Assembly: GCF_021049265.1 (NCBI RefSeq)
Contig: NZ_CP088018.1
Coordinates: 930,001-994,000 of the forward strand
DNA length: 64,000 nucleotides
DNA from: Ruania suaedae
Lineage (GTDB): Bacteria > Actinomycetota > Actinomycetes > Actinomycetales > Beutenbergiaceae
Reading direction: 5' to 3'
Positions 36,744 to 44,473 of this stretch are shown piece by piece. Position 1 is the first letter of the stretch. Each line of letters starts with the position of its first letter. The translations under genes were made by a program, and so were the position numbers. The notes under the pieces were generated by a model. That model saw nothing but the letters and a program-made list of their open reading frames with translations, made no database searches and was not told the origin of the DNA.

Positions 36744-37631
36744 CTAGCTTCCGGTGGTGGTGAGTGCCCTCGGGGTGCGGGCGAGGTCGTAGTCGTGCGG
36801 TGTCGCATACTCGAGTGAGGAGTGCCGGCGACGTCGGTTGTAGAACACTTCGATGTACTCGAAGATCGCGTTCGCCAGCTCAATGCGCGTCTTCCATTTC
36901 GTCCGGTTCAGCAGTTCGATCTGCATCGTCGACCAGAACGACTCCATCATCGCATTGTCGAGACCATCTCCCACGGTCCCGAACGAGGGCAGCAAGCCCG
37001 CTGAACGGATCTTCTGGGTGAAGACCCAGCAGGTGAATTGGACTCCGTGGTCCGCGTGCACGATCCCTCCGGGCCCGGGCCCGGGCCCGGGCCCGGGCTG
37101 ACGTGCGCGGGTCGCCATGTCCAGAGCGTTCACGACCAGGGTGGAGTCTTGTTTGGAGTCGATGGCCCAGCCGATGATTTTGCGGCTGCAAGCATCCAGC
37201 ACGGCGGCGCAGTAGATCTTGCCCTCGCGGGTGGGATGCTCGGTGATGTCCGTGACCCACAGCTCGTTCAGCGCGAGACGGTGGAACTTACGGTTGACCA
37301 GGTCGTCCGCTGTGGCGATGCCCTTGAGTCGCTCGACTCGGGACGGGCCTGGAAGCCCACCGATTCCGGCGCGAGTCATGAGCACGGAAACGAGCCGGCT
37401 GGAACACGGGATGTTCATGCCGATGGTGAGCTCGGCGTGGATGCGGCGGTAGCCATAGGTGCCGCGGGAGGCAACGTGGATTTCCCTGATCAGGCCGGTC
37501 AGCCAGCGTCGGCGCAGCTCGGTGGCGCTGGTCGGGCGCTTTCGGTACCGGTAGTAGCCCTGGCGGGAGAGGCCCAGTAGGCGGCAGCAGGTGCTTGCGG
37601 GTGCCCCGGCGTCGACGAGTCGGTCGATCAC
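36744..37631 (-). CDS. IS3-family transposase OrfB (DDE catalytic subunit)
   Basis: 295 residues. HTH_21-type start (CCRLLGLSRQGYYRYRKRP), then the rve integrase core: LNELWVTDITEH (first Asp), HADHGVQFTCWVF (second Asp) and NAMMESFWSTMQIELLN (Glu), ending YNRRRRHSSLEYATPHDYD. The GTG overlaps the orfA stop, and the preferred product is probably an OrfAB fusion made by -1 frameshifting. A GGGCCC repeat encodes an extra (Pro-Gly) run just before the second Asp, which may impair activity. Confidence 0.93.
   Translation of the reverse strand: MIDRLVDAGAPASTCCRLLGLSRQGYYRYRKRPTSATELRRRWLTGLIREIHVASRGTYGYRRIHAELTIGMNIPCSSRLVSVLMTRAGIGGLPGPSRVERLKGIATADDLVNRKFHRLALNELWVTDITEHPTREGKIYCAAVLDACSRKIIGWAIDSKQDSTLVVNALDMATRARQPGPGPGPGPGGIVHADHGVQFTCWVFTQKIRSAGLLPSFGTVGDGLDNAMMESFWSTMQIELLNRTKWKTRIELANAIFEYIEVFYNRRRRHSSLEYATPHDYDLARTPRALTTTGS
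37071..37097. repeat. GGGCCC hexanucleotide tandem repeat in transposase gene
   Basis: Four and a half copies of GGGCCC in a row, in frame, giving alternating Pro-Gly in OrfB just before the HADHG catalytic motif. The sequence is also fully self-complementary, so it can fold on itself and is liable to slippage. Confidence 0.9.
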
Positions 37632-37927
37632 CGGGTGCGCCCTTTTGGGGCGGCTCCGCCCTCCTCATCGAGCCAGGTCGCCGCACGACGGAGGATGGCG
37701 ATCTCTTGCTCGAGCTGGCGAACGCGCCCGCGTGCTGCACGCAGCTCCGCAGATTCTCCACTGCTCAGGCCGGGTCTGCGGCCCTGGTCGATTTCGTCCT
37801 GACGCAGCCAGCTGTGGAGGGTGACGGTATGGATACCTAGGTCTTTAGCGGTCTGCTTGACCTGGCGGCCCTCTCGCACGAGCGCAATGGCACGTGCACG
37901 GAACTCAGGAGGGTACGGGCGGGGCAT
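37628..37927 (-). CDS. IS3-family transposase OrfA (helix-turn-helix subunit)
   Basis: 99 residues. PPEFRARAIALVREGRQVKQ leads into TAKDLGIHTVTLHSWLRQDE, the HTH_Tnp_1 domain, followed by a leucine-zipper-like coil (ELRAARGRVRQLEQEIAILR). The frame ends with TGA overlapping the orfB GTG. Confidence 0.92.
   Translation of the reverse strand: MPRPYPPEFRARAIALVREGRQVKQTAKDLGIHTVTLHSWLRQDEIDQGRRPGLSSGESAELRAARGRVRQLEQEIAILRRAATWLDEEGGAAPKGRTR
37643..37649 (-). other. Programmed -1 ribosomal frameshift heptamer of the IS
   Basis: On the coding strand the heptamer is C-CCA-AAA in the zero frame of orfA, the X-XXY-YYZ pattern, 13 bases before the orfA stop. A -1 slip joins the frame to orfB, as is usual in IS3 elements. 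Confidence 0.65.
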
Positions 37928-38166
37928 GCGGTGAGCCTTCGATGAAGACCATCGACTAGCGACGTCAACTGGAAACCAAGCCGTAGGTCAGGTCAAGATG
38001 TCACCTATCCGTGCAGCAGACCCCACCAGGCCGTCGAGTCCCCCTCACCGACCGACCTCGGCTCATCGTCGAATGTCGTGTAGCCGACGTAGCCTCCCCT
38101 TGACGCCGTCCAAAAGTAGGCGGGGCCTGGGGTGCGGTGCCAGAATGGGTAGCGTTGAAAGGGGAG

Positions 38167-38916
38167 ATGGCCGTGGCCGACGACATTGTGCTCACGATCG
38201 ACGCCGAGCGCCCGGCGGGCGCGGAGCGCTTCTTCGCTGCCGGCGCGCACCTCCTGGAACTTCTCGACGATCTGGCGGAAACGGTCAGCGTCGAGTGGAC
38301 GCTGAGCAGTCTCCGAATCGGATCTGCCATCTCGGGCCTCTCAGCAATGGGCGAGAATCGTCAGGAGGGCTTCACCGCCGCTCGATCCGCTGTCCATGGT
38401 CTCGGGCAAATCCGGGCTGGCGATCTTCTGCCAACTGACTGGACACCTATTGCAGTCGGCCACGCAAAGGATCTCGTTCGTAGTTCGGGTGGTCACGCGA
38501 AGCTCGAGGCAGGGGGAAACGTCGTCTGGCTTGACCAGCAGTTGCGCGACCGCTTGCAGGACGTCACGCCATGGGTGCGCGAGTTCTACGGGTCGGTGCG
38601 CGGCCACCTGACTGGCGTGAACGTTACCAGGGGAAACAGAGCCTCGATAAGACCCCACACCGGCGGTCGGGTGGTTCATGTCGGCTTCCCCACTTCGCTT
38701 GCTTCGTCGATGCGTGACGGGCTGCTCGAGTTCGTCGAGATCGAAGGAATGCTGCGACAGAACGACGAGGCCAGGACCTACTACGTTGCAGCCCACAGCC
38801 TGCGGATCGTCGAGGAGCCGCCCATCTCCTGGCGCGAGCTGAGGGGTTTCATGCCCGACCTGACTGGCAGTCTGTCGACTGCTGAGTATCTGGAGAACAT
38901 CCGTGGCGAAGAGTGA
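38167..38916 (+). CDS. Unrecognised protein paired with PIN toxin
   Basis: 249 residues, no transmembrane segment and no recognised DNA-binding motif. The N-terminal half is mixed; the C-terminal ~100 residues look like a beta-rich module (VRGHLTGVNVTRGNRASIRP, VVHVGFPTSLASSMRDGLLE, YVAAHSLRIVEEPP) ending LRGFMPDLTGSLSTAEYLEN. I recall similar modules encoded before PIN-domain genes but cannot name a family. ATG at 38167 overlaps its ribosome site; a GTG at 38173 sits six bases after GGGGAG and is the better-spaced alternative. It overlaps the PIN gene by 14 bp. Confidence 0.7.
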   Translation: MAVADDIVLTIDAERPAGAERFFAAGAHLLELLDDLAETVSVEWTLSSLRIGSAISGLSAMGENRQEGFTAARSAVHGLGQIRAGDLLPTDWTPIAVGHAKDLVRSSGGHAKLEAGGNVVWLDQQLRDRLQDVTPWVREFYGSVRGHLTGVNVTRGNRASIRPHTGGRVVHVGFPTSLASSMRDGLLEFVEIEGMLRQNDEARTYYVAAHSLRIVEEPPISWRELRGFMPDLTGSLSTAEYLENIRGEE

Positions 38917-39448
38917 GACACCGCGCGTGCTGCTGGACTCCAGCGCACTGATCGCGGTCATCAAGGATGAGCCGAACGCGGATCATGTCGAGGGCCTGTT
39001 GGGCATGCTCGACCGTGGCGAGGTGCAGCTGGTCGAGTCGGTGGTCGCCCTGGCCGAGGTCTACAAGCCGTCTGACCACAAGGACAGCGCGGTCCGCGAT
39101 CGTCATGACACCAAACTGCAGCAGATCCGCCTACTGCTGGAGTCGCGCACGGTCCTCCTGCTGGATGTCACTCAGCCCATCGTTCGAAAGGCGACAGAGT
39201 ACCGGCGCGACTATCGAATGAAGCTCCCTGATGCGGTTCACCTCGCGACGGCGGCATTGAACGACTGTGACTGGTTGGTGACCTTCGACCGAGACTTTCC
39301 CGAACGCCTTGGTGGCCTGAAGGTCGTCCGCCTGGACCACGCCGAGGAGCCCAGGGACCTCCCGTGGCGGTGCCAGGTGGAGGAGAGCTTGTTCGACTAC
39401 CCGACAGGCGAGAACGTCATCCAGCTGCACGGATCGACCGAGCACTGA
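38903..39448 (+). CDS. PIN-domain ribonuclease (toxin-like)
   Basis: 181 residues. VLLDSSALIAVIKDEP (first Asp), ESVVALAEVYKP (Glu), MKLPDAVHLATAALN (third acid) and WLVTFDRDFPERL (fourth) give the full PIN/VapC active site. The C-terminal ~30 residues are an extension beyond a normal VapC. The GTG lies inside the end of the upstream gene, giving tight coupling. The partner is much larger than usual VapB antitoxins, so VapBC is an approximate comparison. Confidence 0.85.
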   Translation: MAKSETPRVLLDSSALIAVIKDEPNADHVEGLLGMLDRGEVQLVESVVALAEVYKPSDHKDSAVRDRHDTKLQQIRLLLESRTVLLLDVTQPIVRKATEYRRDYRMKLPDAVHLATAALNDCDWLVTFDRDFPERLGGLKVVRLDHAEEPRDLPWRCQVEESLFDYPTGENVIQLHGSTEH

Positions 39449-39760
39449 CTACCTGTTCCCCATTTTTGGGATGTGCGTGGCGCAAGCCGTCGTCAGGTCC
39501 GCAAAGCCGTCACGCGCCTATGGATTGCACGGTGACTTGGTCTGCCTGAACACTGGAGCCCTGTCGGACGACTGTCATCGCTACAGTCATTAGCCTTCGG
39601 TACGGAAAGGTCGGTCGGGGTTGCCGGTGACCGGCGCTCGAAGGCTCGAACGAGAACGCTCACGTTGGTCACGCGACAATCGTGAGGGCACCGACGAAGA
39701 ACTTCCAGTGACGCAGGGCCGACCCTTCACTGTCGGGCGTGGGCCCACTACCGTCGCTGC
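39449..39760. other. Right edge of accessory island, non-coding 312 bp
   Basis: No supported gene and no tRNA or attachment-like repeat matching the left edge was seen. It ends with TACCGT (39749-39754), six bases, and the ATG of the next gene, a probable leaderless promoter. Confidence 0.45.
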
Positions 39761-40108
39761 ATGGCCCCTGACGACCCATCTGCGGCGCCGCCACGCCGTC
39801 GGGTGCGAGGCACGGTGATCCTCGCGACGGTCGTCTTCGCGGTTTCCATGACCGCTATCTGGGGGCTGGCCGTTCCCTTCGGAAATCCATGCCCCGCCGT
39901 CTACCCGCCGCCGCCGGGATGCACCGTCGCGGACCGAACTGCTACCGGGGTGCCATGGACGATCGCTATCACGGCTATCTACGTCGCCTGCATCGTCCTC
40001 GCGCTGAAACTCAGTCGTCGCCGGCGCTGGCTCACCTTCATGGCGATCGCGGCCCTCGGTGTCGTGGCCATCGTCGGGTACGGCGCCGTTCGGGGCTTCC
40101 TCGGCTAG
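39761..40108 (+). CDS. Small membrane protein, unrecognised
   Basis: 115 residues with three membrane helices (VILATVVFAVSMTAIWGLAV, WTIAITAIYVACIVLALKLS, WLTFMAIAALGVVAIVGYGA) and two Cys in the first outer loop (NPCPAVYPPPPGC), which could form a disulfide. A TACCGT hexamer six bases before the ATG supports transcription from exactly this start. Function unknown. Confidence 0.65.
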   Translation: MAPDDPSAAPPRRRVRGTVILATVVFAVSMTAIWGLAVPFGNPCPAVYPPPPGCTVADRTATGVPWTIAITAIYVACIVLALKLSRRRRWLTFMAIAALGVVAIVGYGAVRGFLG

Positions 40109-40151
40109 ATCCCGTTCGGACGCAACGTGAACGACTGCGCTGCCTGTCCGC

Positions 40152-40958
40152 CTACCAGGTGCCCACGAACTCGCTGGCAACCTCCTGCACCTGGCCGGCT
40201 ACGCCGTCGGCGTGCTCGGTGACCACCTCAGCAAGCGCCGCCTCCACATCCTCCGGCTGCTGCGGATCGGCGTCAGCGAGCCCCGGCAGGTCGGACCCCA
40301 CGACAGCCTCCGCCCACCTCGCACGGACTGCCTCCGGCTCCCCGGCCCCGCCCGCCAGCGCCTCCGCCGCCTCGACCGTCGCGGCGCACACCGCCTCCAG
40401 CTCGGGCAGCGGGCACTGCACTCGCAACGACTCGGCGATCCTGCGGTTCGCATCAGCCGCATCAGCCGCATCGCCCTCGCCCCGGGCGGCCAGCAGCGTC
40501 GGCACCGTCCCGCAATAACGGCGCACCTCAGATAACGGCTCCGTGAGCCCGGCGCGTAGCCCGGCCAGGGCCGCCTGATCGGCCTCGAACTGCTCGCTCT
40601 CCTGCGCCGTCGGCTCCAGCTCGGCTGGTGCGGCGGGTGGTTCGGGCGCGAAGTCCACCTGGTCGCCGTAGGCGGTGAGCGTCGTGCACGCCGCGTTCAC
40701 GGCGTCCGCATCCGCCGCATCAGCGGCACCGCCCGCCCAAACCGGGCTCAGCCACGTGGCCGGACCGGGGGAGAGGTCGACGCCCTCGGGAGGGGCCAGC
40801 GCCGTCGTCTGCTCGGACTCCCAGGCGCGCAGGTCCGCGTGCCAGGCCTCGAGCGCGGCGGTGCGTTCGCCGTCGGAGCGCTGGGACAGCGCCACGGCGA
40901 TGACCACGGCAACCACGACCACGGCGGCGGTGACGATCAGGACGCGACGGGAGGGCAC
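40152..40958 (-). CDS. Membrane-anchored extracytoplasmic protein, unrecognised
   Basis: 268 residues. GTG start, then one N-terminal helix (RVLIVTAAVVVVAVVIAVAL) acting as signal anchor, and a long Ala/Glu-rich, mostly helical exterior domain with four Cys (AACTTL, YCGTV, QCPL, VCAATV) that may pair. Contains short Ala-Asp repeats (DAADAAD). No family recognised. Confidence 0.65.
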   Translation of the reverse strand: MPSRRVLIVTAAVVVVAVVIAVALSQRSDGERTAALEAWHADLRAWESEQTTALAPPEGVDLSPGPATWLSPVWAGGAADAADADAVNAACTTLTAYGDQVDFAPEPPAAPAELEPTAQESEQFEADQAALAGLRAGLTEPLSEVRRYCGTVPTLLAARGEGDAADAADANRRIAESLRVQCPLPELEAVCAATVEAAEALAGGAGEPEAVRARWAEAVVGSDLPGLADADPQQPEDVEAALAEVVTEHADGVAGQVQEVASEFVGTW

Positions 40959-41019
40959 AGGCTCACCGTAGCCGCGCGCGGCTCCTCAGCCCTGCCGCCG
41001 AAAGTGAGAGACTGGGGGC

Positions 41020-41433
41020 ATGACCGAACCGGAGGCCACCGACGAGGGCAGCACCACCGACGCGCAGGACATGCGCGACCGCGGCGCATTCACGCGCTAC
41101 CGGATCATGGCGTTCGTGACCGGCGGGATGCTGCTGCTGCTGTGTCTGGAGATGTTGCTCAAGTACGTCGTCCAGGTCAACGGCGTGGACGCGAACGGCA
41201 GCCCCCAGCCGGTGCTGGGCACCTGGATCGCGTTCGTGCACGGCTGGATCTATGTGGTCTACGCCGTCACCGTCTTCGACCTGTGGAGCCGGATGCGGTG
41301 GAGCTTCGGGCGCATCGCCCTGCTCATCGCCGGCGGCGTGATCCCCGTGCTCTCGTTCGTGATGGAGCAGAAGGCGGCCCGCTGGGTCAGCGAGACGCTC
41401 GAGTCCCGTCAGCAGGCCGACTCGACTCCCTGA
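41020..41433 (+). CDS. DUF3817 membrane protein
   Basis: 137 residues. Three or four membrane helices: [60 protein letters not shown]. The [15 protein letters not shown], HGWIYVVY and VPVLSF-type patterns are those of DUF3817, which is commonly found beside guaA in actinobacteria. The ATG follows GAGACT and six G-rich bases, so either a leaderless or a GGGGG-led start is possible. Confidence 0.88.
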   Translation: MTEPEATDEGSTTDAQDMRDRGAFTRYRIMAFVTGGMLLLLCLEMLLKYVVQVNGVDANGSPQPVLGTWIAFVHGWIYVVYAVTVFDLWSRMRWSFGRIALLIAGGVIPVLSFVMEQKAARWVSETLESRQQADSTP

Positions 41434-41485
41434 GGCACTCACGCCGCGGTTCGATCGCCCGCGGCCGGGCGACTATCCTTCTCGG

Positions 41486-43069
41486 GTGAGTGCCGCCAGT
41501 GACATCGCCCTGCCCAGGCCCGTGCTCGTCGTCGACTTCGGCGCCCAGTACGCCCAGCTGATCGCCCGCCGCGTGCGCGAGGCGGACGTCTTCTCCGCGA
41601 TCGTGCCCCACACGATGCCGGTGGCGGACATGCTCGCCAAGGACCCGGCCGCGATCATCCTCTCCGGCGGCCCCGCCTCCGTCTACGCCGAGGGCGCCCC
41701 CGCCGTGGACCCCGCCCTGTTCGAGGCCGGGGTGCCGGTGCTCGGCATCTGCTACGGCTTCCAGGCCATGGCCACCGCGCTCGGCGGGCACGTGGCCCAC
41801 ACCGGCACCCGCGAGTACGGCGGCACCACCGTCTCGGTGGACGAGGCCGGCACGCTGCTGCACGGCTCCCCGCAGGCCCAGACCACCTGGATGAGCCACG
41901 GCGACGCGGTGCACGAGGCCCCGGCCGGCTTCGACGTGCTCGCCACCTCGCCCGGCTCCCCGGTGGCCGCCTTCGAGAACCACGAGCGCCGCCTCTACGG
42001 GATGCAGTGGCACCCCGAGGTCAAGCACTCCGAGCGCGGCCAGCAGGCCCTGGAGAACTTCCTCTACCGGGCCGCCGGCCTGGAGGCCTCCTGGACCCCC
42101 GGCAACGTCATCGCCGACCAGGTCGCCGCCATCCGCGCCCAGGTGGGCAACGCGAAGGTGATCTGCGGCCTCTCCGGCGGCGTGGACTCCTCCGTGGCCG
42201 CCGCCCTCGTGCAGGAGGCGATCGGGGACCAGCTCACCTGCGTCTTCGTCGACCACGGGCTGCTGCGCAGCGGCGAGGCCGAACAGGTCGAGGAGGACTT
42301 CGTGGCCGCCACCGGCGTCAACCTCAAGGTGGTCGAGGCCGCCGACCGGTTCCTGGACGCCCTCGCCGGGGTCAGCGACCCCGAGACCAAGCGCAAGATC
42401 ATCGGCCGCGAGTTCATCCGCGTGTTCGAGCAGGCCGCCCGCGAGGTGGTCGCCGACGCCGGAGGTAGCGGACGTTCCGTCGAATTTCTTGTTCAGGGCA
42501 CCCTCTACCCGGACGTGGTCGAATCCGGTGGCGGCGAGGGCGCGGCCAACATCAAGTCCCACCACAACGTCGGCGGCCTGCCCGACGACCTGCAGTTCTC
42601 CCTCATCGAGCCACTGCGCACCCTGTTCAAGGACGAGGTCCGCGCCGTCGGGCTCGAGCTCGGCGTACCCGAGGCCATCGTGTGGCGCCAGCCCTTCCCC
42701 GGCCCCGGCCTGGGCATCCGCATCGTCGGCGAGGTGACGGCCGAGCGGCTGGAGACCCTGCGCGCCGCCGACGCCATCGCCCGCGCGGAACTGACCGCCG
42801 CCGGGCTCGATCGCGAGATCTGGCAGTGCCCGGTGGTGCTGCTGGCCGACGTCCGCTCCGTGGGCGTGCAGGGGGACGGGCGCACCTACGGTCACCCGAT
42901 CGTGCTGCGCCCGGTCTCCTCCGAGGACGCCATGACGGCGGACTGGACCCGCGTGCCCTTCGACGTGCTCTCCCGCATCTCCACCCGGATCACCAACGAG
43001 GTCGCCGAAGTCAACCGGGTGGTGCTGGACGTGACCAGCAAGCCGCCGGGCACCATCGAGTGGGAGTAA
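41486..43069 (+). CDS. guaA: GMP synthase (glutamine-hydrolysing)
   Basis: 527 residues. Class I glutamine amidotransferase domain first ([32 protein letters not shown] with nucleophile Cys; [14 protein letters not shown] with His/Glu), then the ATP pyrophosphatase domain ([21 protein letters not shown]-loop) and the dimerisation domain ending KPPGTIEWE. Converts XMP to GMP. The GTG follows TATCCT by exactly six bases, so the mRNA is probably leaderless. Confidence 0.98.
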   Translation: MSAASDIALPRPVLVVDFGAQYAQLIARRVREADVFSAIVPHTMPVADMLAKDPAAIILSGGPASVYAEGAPAVDPALFEAGVPVLGICYGFQAMATALGGHVAHTGTREYGGTTVSVDEAGTLLHGSPQAQTTWMSHGDAVHEAPAGFDVLATSPGSPVAAFENHERRLYGMQWHPEVKHSERGQQALENFLYRAAGLEASWTPGNVIADQVAAIRAQVGNAKVICGLSGGVDSSVAAALVQEAIGDQLTCVFVDHGLLRSGEAEQVEEDFVAATGVNLKVVEAADRFLDALAGVSDPETKRKIIGREFIRVFEQAAREVVADAGGSGRSVEFLVQGTLYPDVVESGGGEGAANIKSHHNVGGLPDDLQFSLIEPLRTLFKDEVRAVGLELGVPEAIVWRQPFPGPGLGIRIVGEVTAERLETLRAADAIARAELTAAGLDREIWQCPVVLLADVRSVGVQGDGRTYGHPIVLRPVSSEDAMTADWTRVPFDVLSRISTRITNEVAEVNRVVLDVTSKPPGTIEWE

Positions 43070-43096
43070 CCGACCCGACGAGCTGAGGAGAGCGAC

Positions 43097-44272
43097 GTGC
43101 GCATCGTTCATGTCTCCGACTGCTACGCCCCGCGCGTGGGCGGGATCGAGAGCCAGGTCGAGGACCTGGCCGCGCACCAGGCCGGGCTCGGGCACGCCGT
43201 GCACGTGCTCACCGCCACCGCTGGCGACGACACCACGTCTGCGCTGGGCCGCTATCGCGAGTCCCTCACCCAGCCCTCGGGCGTGCGGCTGCACCGCATC
43301 GCCTCCCCGATCACCTTCGGGCTACCGGTGCACCCGCGCGGGCGGGCGCTGGTGCGCCGCGCCCTGCAGCTGCTGGAACCCGACGTCGTGCACGTGCACG
43401 CCGGCGTCGTCTCGCCCTTCGCCTACGACGGCGCCCGCGCGGCCCGGGCGCTCGACCTTCCGTTGGCCCTCACCTGGCACTCCATGCTCGACGGCGTGGA
43501 ACCGCTGGTCTCCCTGGGCTCGCGGGCCACGGGCTGGCGCCGGGCCCCGGTGGCCCTCAGTGCCGTCAGCGCGGTGGCCGCCGAGCGGGTGGCCCAGGCC
43601 CTCGGGCGCTCGGACGTGTCCGTGGTCCCCAACGGACTGGACCTGACGCCCTGGCGGGCCGTGGCCGCCCGGGGCGAGCGGGCGCCGTCGGGCAGCGGGG
43701 CATTGCGGGTGGTGGCCACCCAGCGGCTGGCGCCGCGCAAGCGGGCCGTGCCCCTGATCCGCATCGTGGCCGAGGCCCACCGGCGGCTCGGACGCGACGA
43801 GCACGGCGAACCGAGGATCCGCCTCACCCTGGCCGGCGGCGGACCGGCCGAGCACGCCGTACGCACCGAGGTGGTGGAGACCGGCACCGAGGACGTCGTC
43901 ACCGTGCTGGGCCGGATCCCGCGGCAGACGCTGCCCACCCTCTACCGCGACCACGACGCCTTCATCGCCCCCGCCGAGCTGGAGGCCTTCGGCATCGCCG
44001 GGCTCGAGGCGCGAGCGGCCGGGCTCGCGGTGGTGGCACAGGCCGAGACCGGCGCGAGCGAGTACGTCCAGCACGAGCGTGACGGGCTGCTGGCCACCGG
44101 GGACGAGGAGGCCGTGGCGGCGCTGGTGCGGCTCGCGCAGGACCGGGAGCTGCTGGCGCGCATCCGCCGCCACAACAGCGACGTGCCCCCGCCGATGGGG
44201 TGGGCGGACGTGATCGGGCGCGCCGAGCGGGTGTACGCCAGAGCCCGGGAGGCACGCGGCCTCCCGGCGTAG
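43097..44272 (+). CDS. Glycosyltransferase family 4 protein
   Basis: 391 residues, GT-B fold. N-terminal Rossmann domain with MRIVHVSDCYAPRVGGIESQ; C-terminal nucleotide-sugar domain with VVATQRLAPRKR (Arg/Lys phosphate contacts) and ELEAFGIAGLEARAAGLAVV, the EX7E motif of GT4. Sugar donor and acceptor unknown; cell-envelope glycolipid or polysaccharide synthesis is likely. Starts 27 bp after guaA with GAGGAGAG upstream. Confidence 0.91.
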   Translation: MRIVHVSDCYAPRVGGIESQVEDLAAHQAGLGHAVHVLTATAGDDTTSALGRYRESLTQPSGVRLHRIASPITFGLPVHPRGRALVRRALQLLEPDVVHVHAGVVSPFAYDGARAARALDLPLALTWHSMLDGVEPLVSLGSRATGWRRAPVALSAVSAVAAERVAQALGRSDVSVVPNGLDLTPWRAVAARGERAPSGSGALRVVATQRLAPRKRAVPLIRIVAEAHRRLGRDEHGEPRIRLTLAGGGPAEHAVRTEVVETGTEDVVTVLGRIPRQTLPTLYRDHDAFIAPAELEAFGIAGLEARAAGLAVVAQAETGASEYVQHERDGLLATGDEEAVAALVRLAQDRELLARIRRHNSDVPPPMGWADVIGRAERVYARAREARGLPA

Positions 44273-44277
44273 GTCAC

Positions 44278-44299
44278 CGGTCATGAACCGGCGGTGAAC
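44278..44299 (-). promoter_or_regulatory. Two 11-bp PHO-box-like repeats in reverse orientation, tentative
   Basis: On the minus strand the sequence reads GTTCACCGCCG then GTTCATGACCG, two direct repeats with 11-bp period resembling PhoP sites. It lies about 175 bp upstream of the transporter operon and in the opposite orientation, so the link is weak. Confidence 0.25.
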
Positions 44300-44473
44300 A
44301 ACGAGCGGGGATCGAGCGAACCGACAGCCAACTCCCGTCGTTGCCGGCCTCGGCGCGGCACGCGGACTTTACCGTGATATCGACACCCGTTGCGTCCGGT
44401 CGACCGGCTCCGTTCACTCGTGGATCCGAGGATGAGGTCGTCCCTGCCGACGACGACTTTCCTGGAGTTCGCC

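Larger units (their letters stand above)
36682..38021 (-). mobile_element. IS3-family insertion sequence with long terminal inverted repeats
   Basis: Two overlapping transposase frames lie between inverted ends that match from GTCTGCTGCACGGAT through GGTGACA, three unmatched bases and TGACCTGACCTACGG (left 36682-36722, right 37981-38021), then more weakly to GTCGCTAG. No target-site duplication is evident at either candidate boundary (outer GTCTGC or inner TGACC), so the exact termini are uncertain. If only the inner TGACCTGACC ends count, the element is 36708-37995. Confidence 0.8.

Noticed and set aside
36700-38025. Target-site duplication of the IS3 element
   Set aside because: Neither the inner nor the outer candidate termini are flanked by identical 3-5 bp.
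39364-39820. Short frames of 60-65 codons in the right-edge gap
   Set aside because: Arg/Ser-rich translations without ribosome site, promoter or family resemblance.
40438-40475. Triplet-like repeat GCATCAGCC in the 268-residue protein gene
   Set aside because: It encodes a short Ala-Asp run in frame and is too short to count as a separate repeat feature.
44340-44473. DtxR/IdeR iron box before the FbpABC-type operon
   Set aside because: No TTAGGTTAG-type dyad was seen, so iron control is not supported by sequence.
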